A stretch of DNA of 64,000 nt from the NCBI GenBank assembly GCA_016713675.1, contig JADJOS010000005.1, forward strand, positions 248,001 through 312,000. Direction: 5' to 3'. Shown here one piece after another: positions 43,274 to 51,310 of the stretch. A program made the position numbers and the translations under genes. The DNA comes from Acidobacteriota bacterium (lineage in GTDB: Bacteria > Acidobacteriota > Blastocatellia > Pyrinomonadales > Pyrinomonadaceae). How positions within the stretch are numbered: the first letter of the stretch is position 1; each line of letters begins with the position of its first letter. Under the pieces are notes generated by a model, which was not told the DNA's origin, did not search any database, and saw nothing but the letters and a program-made list of their open reading frames with translations.

Positions 43274-43350
43274 TGGTACACCCGGCAAGATTCGAACTTG
43301 CGACCCTCTGATTCGAAGTCAGATACTCTATCCAGCTGAGCTACGGGTGC
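43274..43350 (-). tRNA. tRNA-Arg (anticodon TCG)
   Basis: A 77-nt cloverleaf with encoded CCA. Acceptor stem GCACCCG/CGGGTGT with G1-U72. Anticodon stem TCTGA/TCAGA with loop CTTCGAA gives TCG for CGA. The two tRNA-Arg genes in this window share the G1-U72 pair. Confidence 0.95.
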
Positions 43351-43365
43351 TTGAACCAAATCAAA

Positions 43366-43400
43366 GTTTAGTTTGCTGGTGAAGGTTTTGCAAACTAAAC
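43366..43400 (-). terminator. Hairpin after the cytochrome c gene
   Basis: A perfect 11-bp stem GTTTAGTTTGC/GCAAACTAAAC with a 13-base loop lies 6 bases past the cytochrome c stop, before the tRNA. The T run after it on the minus strand is weak (TTTGATTTGG), so it may also be an mRNA-stabilising or processing hairpin. Confidence 0.55.
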
Positions 43401-43406
43401 GCCGAA

Positions 43407-43838
43407 TTACGGCTTTTGCAGCGTTCGTACGTGTTTAATAACGGCTTTGATCTGCTCAGGGGTCATCTTATCTTTGAATGCCGGCATGCCGTCGTCTGGG
43501 AACCCGTTAACAACATATTCGGTTAGCTTTTCATCGGGTTTTGCCGCCATTTTTGCGGTAGTGATATCGTCCGGGTTGAGCGTTTTGCCGTCGATCGTAA
43601 CTTTTCCGCCCTTGCCGCTGTCCTTATGGCATTCGGCACAATTCTTTGCGTAAAGATCCATACCCATAGCGATCTCCTCAGGCGTTGCAGCCGGAGCCGG
43701 AGTTCCCGCTCCGGGAGTGGCCGCGGGCTTGTTGTTGGCAGTTGAGTTAGTAGTATTCGGTGTAGTTGCCGTTTGGCCGCAGGCAACGGCGAATAATGCG
43801 GCGGCCATCAACACAACAGTTAGCTTGATATAATTCAC
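43407..43838 (-). CDS. Lipoprotein c-type cytochrome
   Basis: 143 residues. Lipobox FAVAC (Cys about residue 20) is followed by a Thr/Asn/Ala/Pro linker. A single class I cytochrome c domain begins with the haem site CAECH in KNCAECHKDSG; the distal Met is in DDGMPAFKDKM. It should carry electrons at the outer face of the inner membrane or on the outer membrane, possibly to the cytochrome oxidase encoded in part at 53-55 kb. The haem would be attached by the ResB/CcsA system at 49.7-52.9 kb. Confidence 0.88.
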   Translation of the reverse strand: MNYIKLTVVLMAAALFAVACGQTATTPNTTNSTANNKPAATPGAGTPAPAATPEEIAMGMDLYAKNCAECHKDSGKGGKVTIDGKTLNPDDITTAKMAAKPDEKLTEYVVNGFPDDGMPAFKDKMTPEQIKAVIKHVRTLQKP

Positions 43839-43944
43839 GACGGATCTCCCTTGATTTGATTCGAAACTCCGAAAAGTTTAACTTAAGGGCAATGCGAATG
43901 CAATTGACCCGAATGTCCGCTGATCTTTACATCTTCAATACATT

Positions 43945-46275
43945 ATGAAACGAATTCTTTTTGTTCTGTCATTTTTCGCGGCTTGCCTGATTTCCAATGC
44001 CTTTGGCCAAATTCAGCCGACGAAAATGTCTGTCGTCGGCCTCAAGAACGAGGTCATTGTTAGCCGCGACTCGCGCAGCATTCCTTACCTAACGGCAGCG
44101 AATGATGCTGACCTGTATTTCGCCCAAGGTTTTGTGATGGCGAGCGATCGTTTGTGGCAAATGGATGTTGCCAGACGGACGCCGAGAGGGCAGCTTGCGG
44201 AATTGTTTGGCGAGATTAGGCTTGAGGAAGACAAAAGATGGAGGCGGTTCGGTTTCAGTGCATTGGCTGAGCAAAGCTTTGCGGCGATGAATGTTGAAAC
44301 AAAGGCCCCGCTTGAGAATTATGCGCGCGGTGTCAACGCATTTATGGCGACGCTTGATGACAAGACGATGCCGCCTGAGTTCAAGATACTGCAGTACAAA
44401 CCTACGCCATGGCTGCCTACGGACAGCCTGATAATAGCTGCGAATCTTGCGGACGCACTTAGTTCCACGTGGCGGCTAGATCTGATCATGGCGTCGCTGG
44501 TCGGATTTGATAGACAAAAGCTTGCAGATCTCACAAATCAGGTCACGCCTTATGATGTTGTATTGTTTGGCAGTGATTCTAAGAAGGCATCTGCCGCAAA
44601 ATCACCACAAATCACGCCGAGCGAGACCGCGCTTGCCCTGGCGGCAAAGGACGATGATCTGCGGCGGAGTTCACTTGAGCTGTTGGGATTGTACGCTGAG
44701 GAACTTGCGGCCTCAAACAATTGGGTGATAAGCGGCAAACGTACGGCGGACGGCCGTGCGATGCTGGCGAACGATCCTCATCTCGCGCCAATGACGCCGG
44801 GCATATGGTATCTGATCGATCTCAGGTCGCCGAGCCATCACGTCGCAGGCGTAGTGTTCCCCGGAATGCCGGGCGTAACGATCGGGCATAACGATCATTT
44901 TGCGTGGGGAATGACGAACGTCGGCCCTGACGCGCAAGACCTTTACGCTGAGACGTTCAACGATGTCGGCGAGTACAAAACGCCTACGGGCTGGGCGAAA
45001 CCTGTTGTTCGCACTGAAACGATCAACGTCCGCGGCAATCTGATGAAGCCCGACACCTCGCCGCAGACCATCGACGTTATGGAAACGCGTAACGGCACAG
45101 TGATCACGGATGATGTCGGTAAGAAATATGCTCTAAAATGGACAGCTCGCGACCCTAAGAACCTGCGCCTCGAGGCATTTCCTCTGATAAATCGTGCAAA
45201 AGACTGGGCGTCGTTCAAAGCTGCACTGACACGGTTCGGCGGACCTGCGCACAACTTTGTATATGCTGATGTTAAGGGCAACATCGGCTGGCACATAGCC
45301 GGAGCCATTCCGATCCGGAGAAATGGCGAAGGTGCGTTGCCTTACGATGGTGCGACGACGGACGGCGATTGGCTCGGCGACATTCCGTTTGAGGAATTGC
45401 CAAATCTTTACAACCCAAAAGCTGGTTTCATCGTTACGGCGAATCAGCGAACTGTTGGAACTGACTACAAATATCCTCAAATGACACGTGCCGCTGCCGC
45501 GCCATGGCGTGCGCGCAGGATATATGACCTTCTCTCCAAGTGGGACAAAGCCACGATGGACGACAGTCGAGATGTTTTGTACGACGCTTACAACATTCCG
45601 CTTGCTGAATTTGGTCGTGCCGTGCTTGCCGAGAACACGGTCTCGAACGAAACTGCGGCCGTTTTGCGTGAATGGAACGGAAAAATGACTCCGGACAGTC
45701 GGGGAGCCGTTCTCGTGGACGAATTGCGAGGTTGTGTTATCAACAAAATGGCCGAAAGCAACAAACCCGTGCCCGGATTTCTTATCAATGGTCGTGTTTT
45801 TGATCGAGCGACTCGCGAAAAGTTGCCGCGATGGCTTCCGGCTGGTTTTAGTACGTATGGCGAGCTTTACAAAGCCTGCGACGCGATCATTAGAACGTCT
45901 CTAGCGGCATCCAAAACCTACGGAGCCGACCCGACAGGATGGATTTGGGGCAAGAATTGGAAATCTCGATTCGCACATCCGCTCGCTGCCGTTCCATTGA
46001 TCGGCGGACAGTTCGCCACGCCGAACGTCGGCATCGCCGGCAGTGGCAATACACCAAACGTCGGTTCCAGCGTGTCGATGCGGCTGATCGCGTCGCCCGG
46101 CAACTGGGACGCGACGCGTCAGGTAATTCCCATGGGCCAGTCCGGCGACCCCAGATCGCCCCATTTCAAAGACCAATTCGAGGCGTGGAACACCGGAGCA
46201 CCCGTAATCATGCATTTTTCCAAGCCCGCGATCGACAAAGCAACCGTCTCGAAGCTCACTTTGAGCCCGAAATAG
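43945..46275 (+). CDS. Penicillin acylase family amidase
   Basis: 776 residues, the usual precursor length. A signal peptide (about 1-22) is followed by an alpha chain, a spacer, and the beta chain starting at S257 in LAASNNWVISG. That serine becomes the N-terminal nucleophile after self-cleavage. Also typical are NDPHLA, GHNDHFAWGMTNVGPDAQD and the later FVYADVKGNIGWH. Family members hydrolyse amides such as penicillin G, acyl-homoserine lactones or aculeacin. The true substrate cannot be told from sequence; quorum quenching is one possibility. Confidence 0.9.
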   Translation: MKRILFVLSFFAACLISNAFGQIQPTKMSVVGLKNEVIVSRDSRSIPYLTAANDADLYFAQGFVMASDRLWQMDVARRTPRGQLAELFGEIRLEEDKRWRRFGFSALAEQSFAAMNVETKAPLENYARGVNAFMATLDDKTMPPEFKILQYKPTPWLPTDSLIIAANLADALSSTWRLDLIMASLVGFDRQKLADLTNQVTPYDVVLFGSDSKKASAAKSPQITPSETALALAAKDDDLRRSSLELLGLYAEELAASNNWVISGKRTADGRAMLANDPHLAPMTPGIWYLIDLRSPSHHVAGVVFPGMPGVTIGHNDHFAWGMTNVGPDAQDLYAETFNDVGEYKTPTGWAKPVVRTETINVRGNLMKPDTSPQTIDVMETRNGTVITDDVGKKYALKWTARDPKNLRLEAFPLINRAKDWASFKAALTRFGGPAHNFVYADVKGNIGWHIAGAIPIRRNGEGALPYDGATTDGDWLGDIPFEELPNLYNPKAGFIVTANQRTVGTDYKYPQMTRAAAAPWRARRIYDLLSKWDKATMDDSRDVLYDAYNIPLAEFGRAVLAENTVSNETAAVLREWNGKMTPDSRGAVLVDELRGCVINKMAESNKPVPGFLINGRVFDRATREKLPRWLPAGFSTYGELYKACDAIIRTSLAASKTYGADPTGWIWGKNWKSRFAHPLAAVPLIGGQFATPNVGIAGSGNTPNVGSSVSMRLIASPGNWDATRQVIPMGQSGDPRSPHFKDQFEAWNTGAPVIMHFSKPAIDKATVSKLTLSPK

Positions 46276-46312
46276 CATTTCCAGAACGCAGAGCTCTACG
46301 ACTACGTTCCTT

Positions 46313-46783
46313 TCAGAGGCGGTCGAGGAAGTCGCTGAGTATTATCGCGGCGGCCTCGGAATCTACTTGGGAGCGCGATTCTTTTACATCCAGCCCGCGT
46401 TGCCAGAGACGGGACTTGGCTTCATATGAAGTGACGCGTTCGTCTTGCAAATAAACAGGGATCTCGAGTGAAAGAGAGAAGCGGCGGGCCATCGAGCGTG
46501 CCTCCGAGCTCATTTCGCTTTCGCCGCCGTCCGAACGCAACGGCAAACCAATCACGAGAGCCTTTGCATCCAACTCGGCAAGGATGGTTTTGACCTCAAC
46601 CAATAACTTTTTCCAACTCGTTCGCGTTATAAACGGTAACGGACGCGTCGTGAAGCGTAATTCGTCACAGACCGCGACGCCGACGCGTTTGGTTCCGGGG
46701 TCGAGCGACACGATGCGGCCTTCCGCAGGAACGGTCGAAAGATCTGTAAGTTCGAGCGGATTAGTTATTTCTTTTTGTTGCAC
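46313..46783 (-). CDS. ruvX: Putative pre-16S rRNA nuclease / Holliday junction resolvase-like
   Basis: 156 residues, with about 20 extra at the N-terminus. RNase H-like fold of the YqgF family: VSLDPGTKRVGVAVCDEL, then ALVIGLPLRSDGGESEMS, YLQDERVTSYEAKS and SQVDSEAAAIILSDFL, which carry the acidic metal ligands. YqgF matures the 5' end of 16S rRNA in E. coli. It converges on the penicillin acylase gene with 37 bp between. Confidence 0.92.
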   Translation of the reverse strand: MQQKEITNPLELTDLSTVPAEGRIVSLDPGTKRVGVAVCDELRFTTRPLPFITRTSWKKLLVEVKTILAELDAKALVIGLPLRSDGGESEMSSEARSMARRFSLSLEIPVYLQDERVTSYEAKSRLWQRGLDVKESRSQVDSEAAAIILSDFLDRL

Positions 46784-46836
46784 GAATAAACTCTATCACT
46801 GATAATTATTTAACTGTCGGATACACGAGGTATTTT

Positions 46837-48135
46837 ATGTCATTTCGCGGAAAACTTTGGGTCATGGTGCTGTCGGGTGCGATCGCTGTCTATGCGGTCA
46901 TCGGCGGCCTGCCGTTCGTCGGCAACGTTCTGAACGCAAACGCCCAACAGCCGGTCAACGATGCGGGTGCACAGTTGCGGATCGTCGAATCCGTGCTGCA
47001 ACACATCCAGAACGATTATGTCGACGACCCCAACATGGAAAAGGTCCGCGTCGGGGCTTTGCGAGGCCTCGCGAACGGTTTGGACCCGTATTCGTCCTTT
47101 TTGACGGCAGATCAGGTCAAGGAATACCAGGCCGGTAAAGCGATCACAAAGACCAGCATCGGCGCGGAGTTCTCACAGGTTTCGGGTTTCCTTTACGTCA
47201 TCTCCGTCATAAAGGGCGGACCCGCGGACAAAGCCGGCCTCAAGTCGGGGGATGTCATCGAATACATAGATACGAAAGCCTCGCGCGATGTTTCGCTCTA
47301 CGACGCGACACAATTGGTTGCCGGAAATTCGGGAACGACGGTTGCTCTCCGTGTACTTCGCTCCGGGGAGAAACCGCAAACGATAAAAGTGACTCGCGGC
47401 ACGTACAGCGTCCCAAAGGCTGAATCCCGCATGGAAGGCACGAAGATTGGCGTGGTCAAGATCTATAGCCTCGAAGAAGGCGAAGCGGCAGACATCAAAG
47501 CACAGGTAGCATCCCTTCAAAAGCAAGGGGCAGCTAAGATCATATTAGATCTTCGCGGAGTTGCGGGCGGCAAGCTTGAGGAAGCCGCAAGTGTTGCCAA
47601 CCTATTCATCAAGGACGGGAACCTTGCCACCATTATTGGCCGTGAGAATAAGCCGACGAAAACTTTCGCGGCAGACCCTGCGAAGGCAATTTTCGACGGC
47701 GAAGCCGCGGTCTTGATCAATCTCAGCACTGCCGGTGCCTCCGAAGCCATTGCATCGGCCTTTCTGGATCGTAAACGCGGTGAGGTGGTCGGCGAGCGTA
47801 CATTCGGGATGGGAACCGAACAGCAGCTTTTCACGCTCAAGAGTGGCGACGGACTGCTGCTTACAGTTGCCAAGTGGGCATCGCCAAACGGCACTCCTTT
47901 CCTCGGCGAAGACAAAGCAACGATGGGTGTAAAACCTTCGGTAGAGGTCAAACGCCCCGATACGCCAGAACCGCTAGACATTGAAAGCCTCGGCGACGGC
48001 CCGACGCAGCCTAATCCCGGAGCGACGCCAACGCCGACGCCAAAACCGAAGGTTGCACCGGTCCTGGAAGATATCCAGCTTAAGAAGGCACTCGAGATAC
48101 TCGGCGGAAATGCTTCTGCGGCAAAAGCGGGTTAG
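46837..48135 (+). CDS. S41-like C-terminal-processing protease homologue, catalytic dyad lost
   Basis: 432 residues. An N-terminal membrane helix or signal (about 8-30) precedes the CtpA N-domain (QNDYVDDPNMEKVRVGALRGLANGLDPYS), a PDZ domain (about 95-180) and an S41 fold to about 370. A Thr/Pro-rich linker ends the protein. The catalytic Ser of the usual TASASE motif is Gly (G300 in TAGASEA). The catalytic Lys of TFGKG is Met (M325 in TFGMGTEQ). The Asp between them is kept (FLDRKRG). The spacing of 25 residues matches active enzymes. It is therefore probably not a protease and may bind peptides or act as a decoy. An intact S41 enzyme is encoded at 61753-63486. Confidence 0.85.
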   Translation: MSFRGKLWVMVLSGAIAVYAVIGGLPFVGNVLNANAQQPVNDAGAQLRIVESVLQHIQNDYVDDPNMEKVRVGALRGLANGLDPYSSFLTADQVKEYQAGKAITKTSIGAEFSQVSGFLYVISVIKGGPADKAGLKSGDVIEYIDTKASRDVSLYDATQLVAGNSGTTVALRVLRSGEKPQTIKVTRGTYSVPKAESRMEGTKIGVVKIYSLEEGEAADIKAQVASLQKQGAAKIILDLRGVAGGKLEEAASVANLFIKDGNLATIIGRENKPTKTFAADPAKAIFDGEAAVLINLSTAGASEAIASAFLDRKRGEVVGERTFGMGTEQQLFTLKSGDGLLLTVAKWASPNGTPFLGEDKATMGVKPSVEVKRPDTPEPLDIESLGDGPTQPNPGATPTPTPKPKVAPVLEDIQLKKALEILGGNASAAKAG

Positions 48136-48156
48136 TTTTTCGATTCTTTTTCAGTG

Positions 48157-48189
48157 AAAAGCCGGGCGTTCGCGTTCGGCCTTTTTTTT
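48157..48189 (+). terminator. Intrinsic terminator of the S41-like gene
   Basis: AAAAGCCG/CGGCCTTTT stem with a loop of about 12 bases and eight T. It lies 21 bases past the stop and before the acetyltransferase start. Confidence 0.82.
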
Positions 48190-48231
48190 GTACAAAATCT
48201 TGTTGCGATTCCTGAAGACTGCTATCATCAG

Positions 48232-48696
48232 ATGCAAATGATATCACGTGAGATAATCGTCAGACAGCTCGAGGAAAAAGACCTCAATGAGTGGTTGCGA
48301 CTGAGGCAATTGCTTTGGGATGAAACGCCGGTTGAAGAGCATCGAGATGAGATGCTCGACATCATTGAGCATCCGGAATTCCAGCTTGTGCTTGTTGCCG
48401 ATGCGGGGGACGAAGGCCTGATCGGATTTTTAGAGGTGAGTATTCGGCCGTTTGCTGAAGATTGCGACACGGAGAATGTCGGCTACCTTGAAGGGTGGTT
48501 CGTTCAGCCCGAATATCGTAGGACCGGCGTTGGCCGTAACCTCGTCGCAAACGCCGAGCAGTGGGCAAAGGCCCATGGCTGTACCGAGATGGCATCCGAT
48601 GCGGAAATGGGCAACGAGGACAGTATTGAGGCACATAGGCAGCTTGGTTACGAGGAAACCTCTAGGCTAGTGCACTTAAGGAAAGAACTGGTCTAA
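48232..48696 (+). CDS. GNAT acetyltransferase of the AAC(6')-I type
   Basis: 154 residues from ATG 48232 (a second ATG at 48238 is possible; neither has a strong ribosome site). The GNAT CoA-binding motif A is VQPEYRRTGVGRNLV. The segments YLEGWFVQP, CTEMASDAEMGNEDS and HRQLGYEETSRLVHLRKEL closely follow the FLEGIFVLP / CREMASD / HxALGFEETERVxxxRK pattern of chromosomal AAC(6')-I aminoglycoside acetyltransferases. It may acetylate aminoglycosides at the 6'-amine; a different amine substrate is possible. The next gene starts directly at its stop. Confidence 0.82.
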   Translation: MQMISREIIVRQLEEKDLNEWLRLRQLLWDETPVEEHRDEMLDIIEHPEFQLVLVADAGDEGLIGFLEVSIRPFAEDCDTENVGYLEGWFVQPEYRRTGVGRNLVANAEQWAKAHGCTEMASDAEMGNEDSIEAHRQLGYEETSRLVHLRKELV

Positions 48697-49710
48697 ATGA
48701 GGTCGCAGCGAAAATCACAATATCTGATACCCGCCCTTTTGGCTGTGGTCTTTATCTGTGTTGTGTCTGTGGTCGGTCAATCGTCGGACCCTAATTTTCC
48801 GACTCCGCTCACAACCAACGTTGTCAATTCGACAATCAACCCCCGTGATATTGGGGATTCTCGGCTGACGACCTACTATTACGCCTTTGGCGGCGATCAG
48901 GGCGATGTCTTTATAAATGTAGTTTCAAAGAATTTCGACGGTAACATTGATGTGTTTACGGCAGACGGCATGCGTCCGCTTACTAAGATCGTGATCTATT
49001 CGGATTCGAGCTTTAATGAGACCGGACGGCTTATTTATCTGCGCAAGACCGAACGGCTTATCCTTCGCATCGAAGGCCGTCCACCTGACGATCGTCCGGC
49101 GACATTACAGTTGAAATTTGCGGGGAGTTTTGTTGCGTTGCAGGGCAGGCCGGGGAGCGATCCGGATGCTCCGACAGTTGCGGCGAGCGAATTAGGTAAA
49201 GTCCGTGTAAATTCTGTCGGAACGATAATTGAGGTTCCTCAACCGAAAAAGACTGAGATCAAGACACCCCAGGCAGCTTCAGTAGCAGTAAAGCAAAAAA
49301 AGGATGCCGTAAAGACCGTGGACGTAAAAACCGTTTCGGACAAGCCCGGCGTCGATTCCATCTCGCCAAGCAAGGAATCTAAGCCAAAGGAAACGACGAA
49401 GAAGCAAACAAACAGCGAGAATATCGCCGCCAAGGAAGTAAAAGAGGATAAAAAGCCGATTGCAAATGATAAGAAGCCGAAAGACCGCGGAAAGGCGATC
49501 GCAAAGGGCTCGGAGCCGGAAAACGCGAAAGCCGACCCGTTGGCAAATATTCGCTTGGTGGTCGCATTCAAAAACGGCGATAGGTTAGAACGCTCGCTTT
49601 CCGAAGTGCTGAAATTCAGCGTCGATAAAGGCGTGTTGACCGTCATCGCAAAGGATGGCGGTATACGCCGCTATCTGATGGTTGACGTCGCCGAAGTCAG
49701 TATTAAATAG
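48697..49710 (+). CDS. Exported protein with Lys-rich linker
   Basis: 337 residues. A signal peptide (about 1-28) is followed by a beta-rich domain (about 35-145, YYYAFGGDQGDVFINVVSKNFDGNIDVF), like prepeptidase/pre-C-terminal domains of secreted proteins. A long Lys/Pro/Thr low-complexity linker (about 170-285) follows, then a small C-terminal fold (VVAFKNGDRLERSLSEVLKF ... YLMVDVAEVSIK). The ATG follows the acetyltransferase stop with no gap. Function is unknown. It converges on ccsA with only two bases between stops. Confidence 0.65.
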   Translation: MRSQRKSQYLIPALLAVVFICVVSVVGQSSDPNFPTPLTTNVVNSTINPRDIGDSRLTTYYYAFGGDQGDVFINVVSKNFDGNIDVFTADGMRPLTKIVIYSDSSFNETGRLIYLRKTERLILRIEGRPPDDRPATLQLKFAGSFVALQGRPGSDPDAPTVAASELGKVRVNSVGTIIEVPQPKKTEIKTPQAASVAVKQKKDAVKTVDVKTVSDKPGVDSISPSKESKPKETTKKQTNSENIAAKEVKEDKKPIANDKKPKDRGKAIAKGSEPENAKADPLANIRLVVAFKNGDRLERSLSEVLKFSVDKGVLTVIAKDGGIRRYLMVDVAEVSIK

Positions 49711-49712
49711 TT

Positions 49713-51308
49713 CTATGCATAACTGTGCAATCCCTTTAACAGGTAACTCACTCCGAGATACGTAAAGATCACAAATAAAAATCCTACTATCGCAAAGTAT
49801 GCTGAGCTTCGTCCACGCCATCCGCGTGAGATCCGGGTATGAAGGAATGCGGCATAGGTCAGCCACGCGACGAGAGCTCCGGTTTCCTTCGAATCAAAAC
49901 CCCAAGGCCGTCCCCACGACTCGTTCGCCCAGATCGCTCCTGTTATTAATAAAATAGCGAGTCCGGCAAAAGCAAGACAGGCGGTCTTATACATCAGATT
50001 GTCGAGCGATTCGAGGCTTGGCAGGCGTTCGCGGAGTTTTTCGGTCCGGAAGCCGAAAATAAGGACAAACAATGTCCCGACCAGCGCGGTCAACAACGCT
50101 GCGACCTCGACAGGATTTGTGTTTAGGCTAAGGAACATCGACGGGCCGGCGGACTGCATATAGTTCCGTGCCATTTGCTCGTGCTGGTTCGCCGTCATTG
50201 CCGACAACTCCGGAACAGATAACTGTTGTGTCTCAGCGATCGCCATGCCGGCTGTGACGTATTGGCTCGGGTCATTGGCAAGTTGAGCTTGGAGTTTAGG
50301 GTAGACGTCGTTAGTTGTCTTAATTCCATTTACAAGTAAGGCGATAGAAATGATCTGAGCGAGAAATGCCAGTTTGATCAAATAGCTGCCGGCAATACGG
50401 GCTTTCTCATTTTCCTTATAAATGTAAATGATATAGGCGATAACTACACCAAGCAACAACACACCGGCGACTGCTAAGGCCGGACCGACGTAAGGAAGAT
50501 CGAGGCGGAACGGAGCAGAAAACGGCTTTTTATTACCCGTGCTCGGCACAAAAAGGCCGGCACGATAGACAAAGGATGTCACCACCGAAAACTTGCTTAC
50601 CGTTGCGATCACGCTGATCGCGAACAAGCTAGACCATATTGCCATTGCCTCAACCTTGACTCCGTCCTTCAACAGGTACATGACCGCAACTGCAAAACAA
50701 ACGAGAGCGACGCCGTAGCTCAGCGATGCGTCACCGACATGTATCGGACGCCAATATGAATCGAGAACCGGTGGTAGATCGATGAATTCGTTTCCAATGA
50801 ACCTGGCCAGAACGAGAATAAGTGCCGCAAGCGGCAGAGTGAACGCCGAAATTACGCGGAAATTATGCCTTTTAGCGAATAAAAGCGTAGTAATTCCCGC
50901 TCCAAATGCGAATGCAAGACTAAGATCATAAAGATTCGCAAACGGAATGTAGCGAAAAACCCACGGGCTCGCCATGTTGCCGCTTTCGCGCATTATTGCG
51001 ATCTCGTGATCGTAGGCTGATACCCATCGGACCAACCAACTGGAGAGATTAAAGAAAACGCCAAGCGACGCACTCCAAAAACCGATCTTTTCTGCCATTC
51101 CGGACGGAGCGTACAGATTCGTAAGATAGAAAACGGCGGCAAGGATATAGCAGGCCAAAGCGAGCATCATCAACGCACCATCATTAATAAACCCATCGCC
51201 GAATTGGATCCGGGCTCCGAGCATGACGAATGCACCAAAAATGACCAAGATCGCGGGCAAATATCCCTTTAATTTGCCGTCTGTATCCAATCTATCGAGT
51301 TCGTTCAT
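49713..51308 (-). CDS. ccsA: Cytochrome c biogenesis protein CcsA-like
   Basis: 531 residues with about 13 membrane helices; longer than most CcsA because of an N-terminal extension. The haem-handling WWD signature is WANESWGRPWGFDSKETGALVAW, given here in part as SWGRPWGFDSKE. Conserved periplasmic His residues flank it. With ResB it forms the system II haem exporter/ligase that attaches haem to CxxCH proteins outside the membrane. It starts 2 bases after the resB stop, so the two are one operon. Confidence 0.92.
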   Translation of the reverse strand: MNELDRLDTDGKLKGYLPAILVIFGAFVMLGARIQFGDGFINDGALMMLALACYILAAVFYLTNLYAPSGMAEKIGFWSASLGVFFNLSSWLVRWVSAYDHEIAIMRESGNMASPWVFRYIPFANLYDLSLAFAFGAGITTLLFAKRHNFRVISAFTLPLAALILVLARFIGNEFIDLPPVLDSYWRPIHVGDASLSYGVALVCFAVAVMYLLKDGVKVEAMAIWSSLFAISVIATVSKFSVVTSFVYRAGLFVPSTGNKKPFSAPFRLDLPYVGPALAVAGVLLLGVVIAYIIYIYKENEKARIAGSYLIKLAFLAQIISIALLVNGIKTTNDVYPKLQAQLANDPSQYVTAGMAIAETQQLSVPELSAMTANQHEQMARNYMQSAGPSMFLSLNTNPVEVAALLTALVGTLFVLIFGFRTEKLRERLPSLESLDNLMYKTACLAFAGLAILLITGAIWANESWGRPWGFDSKETGALVAWLTYAAFLHTRISRGWRGRSSAYFAIVGFLFVIFTYLGVSYLLKGLHSYA

Positions 51309-51310
51309 AA

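Noticed and set aside
43220..43345. Short frame ending in WYTRQDSNLRPSDSKSDTLSS
   Set aside because: A well-known artefact of reading through the antisense of a tRNA-Arg gene, despite a GGGAGG before its ATG.
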